The notes: a model not told the origin generated them from the sequence alone. Counted from the stretch's first letter, positions 1 to 5,890 are shown. The stretch is DNA of 6,318 bases from Candidatus Altimarinota bacterium (GCA_015489035.1 WFMP01000118.1:1-6318); one strand, 5' to 3'. Numbers and translations are program-made.

Positions 1-1025
1 GAAACAAGGACAACTCTAAAAATAAAAATCTTCTTGAAATTCAAAAAACATATAAAAATCCAAATACACATAAAGCAGTTATTTTAGGCAGTAGTTTAAA
101 AGGGATGTTTGATACTGTATTTCAAATATATCCTCAAAAAGTAAAAGAAAACAATAAGCGTCAACAGTTAATCATTTCTGATTTTTTAATGCTTCAAGGG
201 GATACTCAGGTTGGCTATAGTTACAGACGACATAAAAACCCAAACGCCGAAGCAAGAAGTAAAATACCACAAATTGTTGAAATTATTGATACAAGCTCTT
301 CTTTCATTGGCTCGTTAAACACTCAATACTCTTTTGAAGATATTCAGCATAAGATGAAAGAGTTTTTTACTGCAAACAGTAGAGATAATAATTTTTTTCA
401 AATTACTAAACATAGTTTTGTAACAAGAATAGGTAAGTTTAGTGGGAAAGCTTTTATGGTCGATAATGGGGAAAATGTGCTTATTAGCTATGACAAACCA
501 GTTGCTACCCACACCCTCTATGAAAATGATTCTCCGTTTGGCTGGATCAAGATAGAATTAATAGATGAAATGGAGTATTCCAGTGCTATTGATTTAATAG
601 ATGAGAACAATAAAAACTACTATAATGATTTGTATTCACGACAAAAAGAGATAAAAGAAACTATTTCTAAGCAAAAAGAGAAGAGATTGCAAAACAAAAA
701 AAGACAAGAAGAGGCTAAAAAATTAGAACAAGAAAAAATCGAACAAGAGCAAAAAGAGAAAGAGGAAAGGTTGGCATCTCTAAGTCCATTTGAGTTAAAG
801 ATAGAGCAATTAAAAGATATATTTCCAGATAATAATGCAAATATCTCTACTATTGTATTCCAAGCAATAGAGAAAAATGAAATTGATGAGTTTAAACAAG
901 AAGCTTTAACTTTTGTCAAAGAAAAAATGATTGAAGAAAAAATATGGGATAAGCCAAAAAAGAAAAGTGCATTTAAGAGAACTCAAAAAATTATAGAAAT
1001 GTTAAACAAAATCTCTAAAGAGTAA
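1..1025 (+). CDS. csm5: Csm5-like type III CRISPR RAMP (Cas7-group) protein, 5' end missing
   Basis: The reading frame is open from base 3 with no start codon or ribosome site before the motif described here, so the gene begins outside the window; the ATG at 105 is internal. About 340 residues are present. The segment at bases 84-104 reads ILGSSLKG, the glycine-rich loop typical of RAMP proteins, followed by SDFLMLQ and then IPQIVEIIDTSSSFIGSL. This matches the Csm5 order of GSSLKG loop, 'isDs' segment and 'E-i-pgt-F-g' strand. Csm5 caps the 3' end of the crRNA in the Csm complex and helps crRNA maturation. Bases about 640-775 encode a highly charged Lys/Glu/Gln coiled-coil stretch, followed by a helical tail of about 80 residues beginning SPFELKIEQLKDIF. 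Position just before a csx1-type gene fits a type III-A or III-D operon. It could be another RAMP such as a III-D Cas7; the family is clear, the exact subunit less so. Confidence 0.75.
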   Translation, partial: NKDNSKNKNLLEIQKTYKNPNTHKAVILGSSLKGMFDTVFQIYPQKVKENNKRQQLIISDFLMLQGDTQVGYSYRRHKNPNAEARSKIPQIVEIIDTSSSFIGSLNTQYSFEDIQHKMKEFFTANSRDNNFFQITKHSFVTRIGKFSGKAFMVDNGENVLISYDKPVATHTLYENDSPFGWIKIELIDEMEYSSAIDLIDENNKNYYNDLYSRQKEIKETISKQKEKRLQNKKRQEEAKKLEQEKIEQEQKEKEERLASLSPFELKIEQLKDIFPDNNANISTIVFQAIEKNEIDEFKQEALTFVKEKMIEEKIWDKPKKKSAFKRTQKIIEMLNKISKE

Positions 1026-1051
1026 AACTTCACAAGAAAAAGGATATTTAA

Positions 1052-2350
1052 ATGGCATTAAAAATTAAAAAAAAAGTAAATGAAGGTCAAACAAAAGCTG
1101 TCATTACAGTTTTAGGAATGATTGGAACTCACGATAGAGATAATAATGAGATACAAGAGGCAGAATATATTTCAAAAATAACTCGTCTAAAATCTGCAAA
1201 AAAATTAAATACATTACCTTTATTAATTGAGAATTATGCTGGTAATTATAAAATAATTCCTATTTATACACAAAAAGCGAAAGAGATACAAATAAAAGTT
1301 TTAATGAAATATGGATTAGATATCTCTTTTGATGACGGCATTCTAATCAATGATTCTGAAGATTTTGGTGAAATTTTTGCTAGTATTGATAAATTATTGT
1401 CAACGTATGATAAAGTAATTATAGATGTTAGCCATGGATTTAGACATTTACCCCTTTTGGTATTCATTGATTTAGTAATACAAAATTTTAAAGATACTAA
1501 AAAAATAGAGCATATTCTTTTTGCAAAAGAGACTCCACAAGAAAAACAATATGAAATAATTGATTTGAAAGAATATATGGAACTTGCAAATATTAGTTTT
1601 ATTCTTACAAATTTTAATAATAATTTTACAGTATCCAATCATATAGAAGTTGAAAAATACAAGCCTTTGCTCGATGCTCTAAATAACTTTTCAAATGACA
1701 TTATGGCACTAAGCTTGAACCATCTTTTTAATAAAAGCTCAAAAAATCTTATAAAAAAGCTACATGAGATTGATGATGTCTCAATAAAGCAACAAGCTGA
1801 TAAACTTTCAAAGGAAATTGAGACATTAACAAACTATGAAGGAAAAAAAAGGTACCAAACTTATTTTGACCTTTCATATGCATTGTTTGATAAAAACTAT
1901 ATGTTAGTAAGTCTTGCATTACTCTATGAAAGTGTACGTTTATATATAAAAACTACAATCAAAAAAAATGAAAAGGAACTAGTAGAAAAAATAGAGATAT
2001 TTTATAAAAATGATTTGTATGCGATTGGAGATTTTTTTGTAAAATTTAAAGAACAAGAATTTATATATAAAAAATTTGAAAATAACTGGAAGGAAAATAA
2101 GAAAACAGAGAATATACCAATAATTATTAATCAAAATGAATTTTTAAGGATAAAACAACTATTTCCCAAAGCACTATTAAAAACCTATAAATATGATATC
2201 ATATATTCTGAAAACACACTTATTGATGCAATAGCATATACTAGAAATAATTTAGCACATGGAAATATAAAAACAGAATATAAAAATATTAAAAAAGGTA
2301 TCAAGGAGTTAATTGAACAATATCAGAAAAATTGCATTAACCTATCCTAA
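1052..2350 (+). CDS. csx1: CARF-HEPN ribonuclease, Csx1 / TIGR02221 (Csx2) type
   Basis: This 432-residue protein has the length and architecture of Csx1-family accessory ribonucleases of type III CRISPR. The N-terminal CARF domain starts with the strand VITVLGMIGTHDRD and contains D125-V-S-H128-G-F-R131, the conserved DxTHGfR-like signature for binding cyclic oligoadenylate. The C-terminal domain ends with RNNLAHG, in which R398 and H403 form the Rx4H active site of HEPN RNases. The known role of the family is non-specific RNA cleavage once the Cas10 subunit makes cyclic oligoadenylate on recognising target RNA, leading to growth arrest or death of infected cells. The start is supported by AAAGGA 7 bases upstream. 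The gene lies 26 bases after the RAMP gene and is probably in the same operon. Which ring size activates it, and whether it degrades its own activator, cannot be read from sequence. Confidence 0.88.
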   Translation: MALKIKKKVNEGQTKAVITVLGMIGTHDRDNNEIQEAEYISKITRLKSAKKLNTLPLLIENYAGNYKIIPIYTQKAKEIQIKVLMKYGLDISFDDGILINDSEDFGEIFASIDKLLSTYDKVIIDVSHGFRHLPLLVFIDLVIQNFKDTKKIEHILFAKETPQEKQYEIIDLKEYMELANISFILTNFNNNFTVSNHIEVEKYKPLLDALNNFSNDIMALSLNHLFNKSSKNLIKKLHEIDDVSIKQQADKLSKEIETLTNYEGKKRYQTYFDLSYALFDKNYMLVSLALLYESVRLYIKTTIKKNEKELVEKIEIFYKNDLYAIGDFFVKFKEQEFIYKKFENNWKENKKTENIPIIINQNEFLRIKQLFPKALLKTYKYDIIYSENTLIDAIAYTRNNLAHGNIKTEYKNIKKGIKELIEQYQKNCINLS

Positions 2351-2362
2351 AAAAACTATAAT
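2332..2362 (+). promoter_or_regulatory. Candidate promoter for darT-darG and the adaptation genes
   Basis: A perfect TATAAT lies at 2357-2362, just after the csx1 stop codon, with a weak TTGCAT at 2332-2337 at 19-base spacing as the possible -35. The -10 is embedded in CTATA-A-TATAG, a 5+5 inverted repeat, which could be an operator but is short in AT-rich DNA. Initiation near 2369 would place the hairpin at 2391-2424 in the 5' untranslated region of darT. Inferred only; Campylobacterota promoters rely little on the -35, so the good -10 carries most of the weight. Confidence 0.45.
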
Positions 2363-2390
2363 ATAGACAAAATATGTCCAAATAAACTCC

Positions 2391-2424
2391 TATACTTTCC
2401 TTAACACAACATAAGGAAGGTATA
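2391..2424 (+). promoter_or_regulatory. Inverted repeat covering the darT ribosome binding site
   Basis: Arms 2391-2403 (TATACTTTCCTTA) and 2412-2424 (TAAGGAAGGTATA) pair over 13 bp with a single G-T wobble (2396 with 2419) around an 8-base loop. The right arm contains the entire AAGGAAGG Shine-Dalgarno sequence (2413-2420), and the darT ATG follows at 2426. In RNA this would hide the ribosome site and lower toxin translation; in DNA the same dyad could be an operator. No T-run follows, so it does not look like an intrinsic terminator. Confidence 0.6.
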
Positions 2425-2425
2425 C

Positions 2426-3034
2426 ATGGTTCTTGATCAATACGGCTTAACATCACTTGATCACATGACGCACATCAATAATCTCGATACAATTTTAAAG
2501 TATGGTTTACAAGCACACAATAATCCTTACAAAAAAAGAGATATATCAAATCAAGAAGTAAACAATCGAAGAGAATCTCGTGAATACATCTATGGACGAA
2601 AAATTCATGAATATGTTCCATTCTATTTTAATCCTCGCAATGCAATGATGTATAGAAATAAAGATGAAGATATTGTAATCCTTGCGTTTGATAAAAAGCT
2701 TTTAGCACAAGATAACATTCTTTTTACAGATAGAAATGCATCAACCAACAGTGTAAATTTCTATAATAAATTAAATGATTTAGAGAAAATAAATTGGAGT
2801 TTAGTCAAAAGTAAGAGATGGAATGATAAAGCACCTATTGTTAAACAGATAATGATGGCAGAAGTGCTTGTTTACAAACAAGTACCAATTTCATTTCTTA
2901 AAGGAATATATGTTAAAAATGAGGCAACAAAAGCTATGTTGATGAAGAAATACAATCTGGCATCTTGGAAAATCGCTATCGAACCAGATCTATTTTTTCA
3001 ATCAAGTTCAAATGCACTCTATAGTGCTGCATAA
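2426..3034 (+). CDS. darT: DarT-like DNA ADP-ribosyltransferase toxin (DUF4433)
   Basis: This 202-residue protein carries the hallmarks of DarT. HMTHINNLDTILKYGL (from H13) is the N-terminal NAD-binding 'H-tH-xNL-xIL-xG' segment. An arginine-rich stretch follows around residues 48-58. VPFYFNPRNAMMY (64-76) is the conserved 'vPfYF-pRspMlY' motif. AEVLVYKQVP contains the presumed catalytic glutamate E146. DarT enzymes use NAD to attach ADP-ribose to bases in DNA (thymidine in single-stranded DNA for DarT2, guanosine for DarT1), blocking replication; chromosomal DarTG systems are known to stop phage replication. The subtype cannot be decided here. All key positions appear intact, so the toxin is probably active. 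Translation starts at ATG 2426, five bases after a strong AAGGAAGG that lies in a hairpin. The partner macrodomain gene follows after 16 bases, as in other darTG operons. Confidence 0.88.
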   Translation: MVLDQYGLTSLDHMTHINNLDTILKYGLQAHNNPYKKRDISNQEVNNRRESREYIYGRKIHEYVPFYFNPRNAMMYRNKDEDIVILAFDKKLLAQDNILFTDRNASTNSVNFYNKLNDLEKINWSLVKSKRWNDKAPIVKQIMMAEVLVYKQVPISFLKGIYVKNEATKAMLMKKYNLASWKIAIEPDLFFQSSSNALYSAA

Positions 3035-3037
3035 TTT

Positions 3038-3044
3038 AAAGGAG
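3038..3044 (+). promoter_or_regulatory. Ribosome binding site fixing the darG start
   Basis: AAAGGAG at 3038-3044 stands 6 bases before the ATG at 3051. An in-frame ATG at 3012 lies inside darT, has no such site and would add 13 residues unlike any macrodomain N-terminus, whereas MIIEKTGNIF from 3051 begins exactly as DarG macrodomains do. Confidence 0.8.
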
Positions 3045-3050
3045 TCGAAA

Positions 3051-3743
3051 ATGATAATAGAAAAAACAGGAAATATTTTTACAACCCAGTGTCAAACTAT
3101 AGTTAATACAATCAACTGTGTTGGTGTTATGGGAGCAGGCATTGCTTATGAATTTAGATTGAGAGAACCTGAAATGTTTGAGAAATATCAACTATTATGT
3201 GCTCAAAAAAAGATTGACATCGGTGTATTATGGATATATAGAACTTCTAAACAAAACATTTTAAATTTTCCTACAAAATACAATTGGAAATTCCCTTCAA
3301 AAAAAGAGTATCTCCATAAAGGACTGCAAAAATTTCTTGATACCTATAAACAAAAAAATATTACATCTATTGCATTTCCACTACTTGGTGCGGATAAAGG
3401 TGGTATTGATGCTAAGGAATCACTATCAATTATGACATATTATTTAAGCCAATGTGATATTCCTGTAGAAATCTGGCACTTTAATCCAATGGCTCAAGAT
3501 GATTTATTTCAATCGTTTAAATCCATTTTTCAAGCAATTGATGATGTTACCATAAAAACAGATACTAAAATCAGAATCGATATAGTAAAAAAAATCAGAA
3601 CAGCACTTGATGACTCCACTATTAATAGTCTTAGTGGCCTTTTAAGAGTCAAAGGTGTTGGTGATAAAACTTTAGAAAAACTCTTTGACTATATATCTAA
3701 TTATAAAACTAGAAATAGAAATTTATTCACTTTGGAGAGTTAA
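3051..3743 (+). CDS. darG: DarG-like macrodomain antitoxin (ADP-ribosyl glycohydrolase) with a short C-terminal extension
   Basis: The 230-residue product opens with an ADP-ribose-binding macrodomain (about residues 1-155). GNIF (7-10), VNTIN-CVGVMGAGIA (18-32), NFPTKYNW (72-79) with K76 at the place of the DarG catalytic lysine, YLHKGL, and FPLLGADKGGI (to 119) are all present. DarG removes ADP-ribose from DNA and so reverses DarT; it can also bind DarT through its C-terminal part. Well-studied DarG proteins have about 350 residues, so this one is short. The last 75 residues contain LLRVKGVGDKTLEKLFDYI (about 195-215), which resembles a helix-hairpin-helix DNA-binding motif. The gene follows darT by 16 bases and ends one base before the TTG start of the first cas2, so it joins the toxin-antitoxin pair to the adaptation genes. 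Confidence 0.85.
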   Translation: MIIEKTGNIFTTQCQTIVNTINCVGVMGAGIAYEFRLREPEMFEKYQLLCAQKKIDIGVLWIYRTSKQNILNFPTKYNWKFPSKKEYLHKGLQKFLDTYKQKNITSIAFPLLGADKGGIDAKESLSIMTYYLSQCDIPVEIWHFNPMAQDDLFQSFKSIFQAIDDVTIKTDTKIRIDIVKKIRTALDDSTINSLSGLLRVKGVGDKTLEKLFDYISNYKTRNRNLFTLES

Positions 3744-3747
3744 ATTG
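3734..3747 (+). promoter_or_regulatory. Ribosome binding site and TTG start of the first cas2
   Basis: GGAG at 3734-3737 lies within the 3' end of darG, 7 bases before a TTG at 3745-3747. Starting there gives MHNYIIAYDIPDKKR, the normal spacing of a Cas2 N-terminus. The in-frame ATG at 3685 would add 20 residues not seen in Cas2 proteins and would overlap darG by 59 bases, so it is less likely. Confidence 0.7.
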
Positions 3748-4014
3748 CATAATTACATCATCGCCTATGATATTCCAGATAAAAAACGTCTTCCTAAAGT
3801 AAAAAAAATTGCTTATTCATATGCGCTTGGAGGACAAAAATCAGCTGTTGAAGCACCACTTGACATAAACCTTATGAAAAGTTTGGTAAAAGAGCTGGAA
3901 GTGCTTATTGAAGATGATGATAAAGTAAATATTATAAGAGTTGCCAAAAATCCTATACTGCTAGGTAAAGCAAAAAACATAGTCTTTGAAAAAAATGGGG
4001 TTATTATATTATGA
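3745..4014 (+). CDS. cas2: Cas2-like protein A (first of two), TTG start
   Basis: With a TTG start this is an 89-residue protein. YIIAYDIPDKKRLPKVKK is the first beta-strand and helix of Cas2, with the conserved aspartate at D9. GGQKSAVEAPL corresponds to the second strand, and IEDDDKVNIIRV to the 'dD-v-ii-l' strand. Cas2 dimers form the core to which two Cas1 dimers attach in the spacer integrase. Compared with the second Cas2 in this window it lacks the R-x-Q-KS-x-F pattern (it has G-GQKSAVE), so it is a diverged paralogue rather than a recent copy. The stop codon overlaps the cas1 start (ATGA, 4011-4014), which indicates coupled translation. The most likely role is a structural subunit of the integrase; nuclease activity cannot be inferred. 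Confidence 0.8.
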   Translation: MHNYIIAYDIPDKKRLPKVKKIAYSYALGGQKSAVEAPLDINLMKSLVKELEVLIEDDDKVNIIRVAKNPILLGKAKNIVFEKNGVIIL

Positions 4015-4892
4015 AAATAGCTGTTATTGACAAAAAAGACGTAACACTGCAAATTGTCAATAATTCTATTAAGTTTGAAGAACAAACTATCCCTTTTAAA
4101 CTCATGGATATTCTAATTTTAAATCATAGAGCTACACTGCATACAAAAGATATTTTAAAACTTACAGACAATAATATATCGATACTTGTTATCTCCTACA
4201 ATAACGACAAGTTTAGTATTATTAACAGCGCCAATACCAAAAATGCAGAGGTAAAACTAGCACAGTACAATTCACTAAAAGCAAAAATAGATTTTGCAAA
4301 ATATTTTATAAAAAATAAACTAATAACTCATAGGGAACAACTTAAAGTCCATAATATTGAAGTTGATATAACTTCTAAAATAAAACAGTTGGAGTCTGCA
4401 GTTGAAATTAATGAAATCATGGGCATAGAAGGTTCTTTTGCAAGAGAGTATTTCCAATATTTTTTTACATTACTCCCAGCAAACTTACATAAAAGTAAAC
4501 GAAGTAAACAACCGCCAAAAGATCCCGTTAATGCTCTTTTGTCTTATTGGTACTCACTCTATTACAATGTTATTTCTGTACAACTTATAAGTTACGGATT
4601 TGAATGTGGACTTGGTTATCTACATACACCATTTAGAACACATAATGCGCTTGCATCAGATTTATTGGAGCTCTTTAGAGCATCGATAAATCAAGCAGTA
4701 ATCTCTATTTTTACAAATGAGCTGCTTTCAATAGAAGATTTTAGTAAAAAGGGTGGCGTATATCTTAAATATGAAGGACGAAAAAAAGTTTGGAGAGAAT
4801 TTGTTACACTAGTGGATCTTTTAAAGCCAAAGTTAGACAGCGAGATAGCTAATTTAAAAAAGATGATTTATGAAGCAAATAATAATCATTAA
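4011..4892 (+). CDS. cas1: Cas1 spacer integrase
   Basis: This 293-residue protein has the complete Cas1 layout: an N-terminal beta-domain (about residues 1-75, including TIPFKLMDILILNHRATLHT) and a C-terminal alpha-helical catalytic domain. The metal-binding residues are present: E140 in IMGIEG, H205 in LGYLH and D217 in ALASDLLELFR, with E220 next to it. PPKDPVNALLSYWYSL is the conserved 'PPxDPvNalLs-gYsll' segment. Cas1 with Cas2 cuts into the leader-repeat junction and inserts new spacers. The gene overlaps cas2-A by four bases at its start and the following small gene by 23 bases at its end. It is slightly shorter than the usual 300-340 residues but shows no truncation or frameshift. No reverse transcriptase domain is fused to it, so direct acquisition from RNA is not suggested. 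Confidence 0.95.
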   Translation: MKIAVIDKKDVTLQIVNNSIKFEEQTIPFKLMDILILNHRATLHTKDILKLTDNNISILVISYNNDKFSIINSANTKNAEVKLAQYNSLKAKIDFAKYFIKNKLITHREQLKVHNIEVDITSKIKQLESAVEINEIMGIEGSFAREYFQYFFTLLPANLHKSKRSKQPPKDPVNALLSYWYSLYYNVISVQLISYGFECGLGYLHTPFRTHNALASDLLELFRASINQAVISIFTNELLSIEDFSKKGGVYLKYEGRKKVWREFVTLVDLLKPKLDSEIANLKKMIYEANNNH

Positions 4893-5118
4893 AGAATCTA
4901 CAACTACTCTTCATATCGACAAAGAGTATTTGATAATTAAAAAACCAGAATGTAGTGACAGTGTGATTGCTTATAGACATATCAAAAAACTATATATAAA
5001 CAAGTTGATTAATATAACAATATCTGAATGTTTATTGCTTGCAGCACTTTTTGATTTTTATTTTATTAATCAGCACGGGCAACTATTGGGGAGGATTACA
5101 GTAGATGAAGAAATTTAA
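4870..5118 (+). CDS. Stand-alone Cas1 N-terminal (beta-domain)-like protein, no catalytic domain
   Basis: This 82-residue protein lines up by eye with residues 1-71 of the adjacent Cas1: TTLHI with VTLQI, VIAYRHIKKLYINKLINITI with TIPFKLMDILILNHRATLHT, and FDFYFINQHGQLLGRI with ISILVISYNNDKFSII. These are the strands of the Cas1 N-terminal beta-sandwich, through which Cas1 subunits dimerise. Nothing of the helical catalytic domain is present, and the next gene starts inside its 3' end, so it is not the front of a longer protein. The ATG at 4870 lies within cas1 (23-base overlap) with only a weak A-rich ribosome site, suggesting coupled translation. The protein could be a non-catalytic partner of Cas1 or the remnant of a duplicated cas1. 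Its intact frame, start and tight packing favour a maintained gene. The resemblance is a reading by eye; a profile or structure comparison would settle it. Confidence 0.7.
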   Translation: MKQIIIIKESTTTLHIDKEYLIIKKPECSDSVIAYRHIKKLYINKLINITISECLLLAALFDFYFINQHGQLLGRITVDEEI

Positions 5119-5383
5119 TTTTTTAATTTGTTATGATATTGCAGATCCAAAAAGATTAGCAAAAATAGCAAAAAGTTTAGAAAAAGTCTCTATTAGAATC
5201 CAAAAATCTATTTTTTATTATATGGAGGCAACAGCAAAGGATATTGAGCAAATAGTAACAATTATTGAAAAGATAATTAATAGAGATGAGGATGATGTAC
5301 GTGTATACAAAGTTGACAAAAATTTATCTATAAATCTTAAGCGTGGTATTGATTTAAAAAAACCAAATATTATAAAGGAATGA
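5105..5383 (+). CDS. cas2: Cas2-like protein B (second of two)
   Basis: This 92-residue protein is closer to a classical Cas2 than its paralogue: FLICYDIADPKRLAKIAKSLEK is the first strand and helix with the conserved D11, RIQKSIFYYME is the 'RvQkSvFe' strand, and NRDEDDVRVYKV the 'D-dD-vrvy-l' strand. It aligns over its whole length with the first Cas2 (shared YDI, KRL, QKS and VxxxKN positions) at clearly low identity. It overlaps the preceding small Cas1-like gene by 14 bases and has a strong GGGGAGG at 5088-5094. The next gene follows after four bases. It may form a homodimer core by itself or a heterodimer with the first Cas2; sequence cannot choose. Confidence 0.9.
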   Translation: MKKFNFLICYDIADPKRLAKIAKSLEKVSIRIQKSIFYYMEATAKDIEQIVTIIEKIINRDEDDVRVYKVDKNLSINLKRGIDLKKPNIIKE

Positions 5384-5387
5384 TATT

Positions 5388-5795
5388 ATGAATGTTTATG
5401 AGCAGATTGAAGTAATATTTAGTGGTGAAGCAGAAGAAAAACCACAATGGGCCGGAGAAATTTTAAATGAACTGCAAGAGATAAAACTACTTCTAAAAGA
5501 ACAAAAAGAGCAATTATCCGACAAATCGCATCACTCATACACAGCATATCCACAAAATAGATATAAATCTGACAATAAATATTATGATTTTGTGAAAAAA
5601 TTTAGAGTTTTGATGCAACCAGACACTGTTAATAATATTTATCCTACTTTTGAGTATTTTGGGAGAAAACTTGGTGTAGATTATTCGGGTCTTTTGTATG
5701 ATAAAAAAGATTCAAAAACATTATCAAAAAAAGAAGCTTTTCAGGTATATAGATACGCTTATGAACACCAAAATGATAGTGAAATTTCAGCTTAA
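5388..5795 (+). CDS. Hypothetical protein between cas2 and the CRISPR leader, coiled-coil N-terminus
   Basis: I do not recognise this 135-residue family. A short acidic N-terminus (to about residue 20) is followed by ILNELQEIKLLLKEQKEQL (about 25-43), a heptad-like coiled-coil helix. A polar, histidine- and tyrosine-containing linker comes next. The C-terminal half (about residues 63-130) is aromatic-rich and looks folded, with FEYFGRKLGVDYSGLLYD and KTLSKKEAFQVYRYAYEHQ. There is no signal peptide, membrane segment or familiar catalytic motif. AAGGA at 5375-5379 stands 8 bases before the ATG, and the gap to cas2-B is four bases, so it belongs to the adaptation operon. The slot between cas2 and the array is where accessory adaptation genes such as cas4 or csn2 sit in other systems, so an accessory role in spacer acquisition is a reasonable guess but no more. 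Confidence 0.75.
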   Translation: MNVYEQIEVIFSGEAEEKPQWAGEILNELQEIKLLLKEQKEQLSDKSHHSYTAYPQNRYKSDNKYYDFVKKFRVLMQPDTVNNIYPTFEYFGRKLGVDYSGLLYDKKDSKTLSKKEAFQVYRYAYEHQNDSEISA

Positions 5796-5800
5796 TATTG

Positions 5801-5806
5801 TATAAT
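5801..5806 (+). promoter_or_regulatory. Candidate -10 box for pre-crRNA transcription
   Basis: A perfect TATAAT sits five bases after the stop codon of the preceding gene, with no convincing -35 at the usual distance. Transcription starting near 5813 would run through the leader hairpin into the array. Chance occurrence is possible in such AT-rich DNA. Confidence 0.4.
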
Positions 5807-5866
5807 ACTAAAATATAGTTATTTCACTTATAGTTGTTTATTTTATTTAAGTTTTTTTTAAATTTA

Positions 5867-5890
5867 TACACCTCCTATCATGGGGGTGTA
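5867..5890 (+). repeat. Leader inverted repeat 5 bases before the first CRISPR repeat
   Basis: Arms TACACCTCC (5867-5875) and GGGGGTGTA (5882-5890) pair over 9 bp with one G-T wobble around a 6-base loop. It is the only G/C-rich stretch of an otherwise AT-rich leader, and it lies where adaptation proteins recognise the leader-repeat junction. No T-run follows, so it is not a typical terminator. Confidence 0.65.

Noticed and set aside
315..512. Open frame of 65 codons on the minus strand
   Set aside because: Fully inside the RAMP gene, no ribosome site, no recognisable protein; a shadow of the AT-rich coding strand.
620..919. Open frame of 99 codons on the minus strand, Ser/Phe/Cys-rich
   Set aside because: It is the mirror of the Lys/Glu-rich coiled coil on the + strand, which automatically yields Ser/Phe/Leu codons in reverse.
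1264..1638. Open frame of 124 codons on the minus strand
   Set aside because: Lies within csx1, opposite the conserved CARF motif; no family features or start signals.
2366..2378. GACA-TGTC inverted repeat near the predicted darT transcription start
   Set aside because: Only 4-bp arms in AT-rich DNA; too likely by chance to call an operator.
3012..3050. Upstream ATG as darG start
   Set aside because: No ribosome site, lies within darT, and adds residues not found in macrodomains; the ATG at 3051 has AAAGGAG.
3685..3744. Upstream ATG as start of the first cas2
   Set aside because: Would add 20 residues before the first Cas2 strand and overlap darG by 59 bases; the TTG at 3745 with GGAG fits better, though it is not proven.
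3813..4085. Open frame of 90 codons on the minus strand across cas2-A and cas1
   Set aside because: Opposes two well-supported overlapping genes and has no independent support.
5845..5863. ATTTAA-TTAAAT dyad around a T tract, considered as a terminator for the cas operon
   Set aside because: Arms are pure A/T and the T tract is in the loop rather than after the stem, so it does not resemble an intrinsic terminator.
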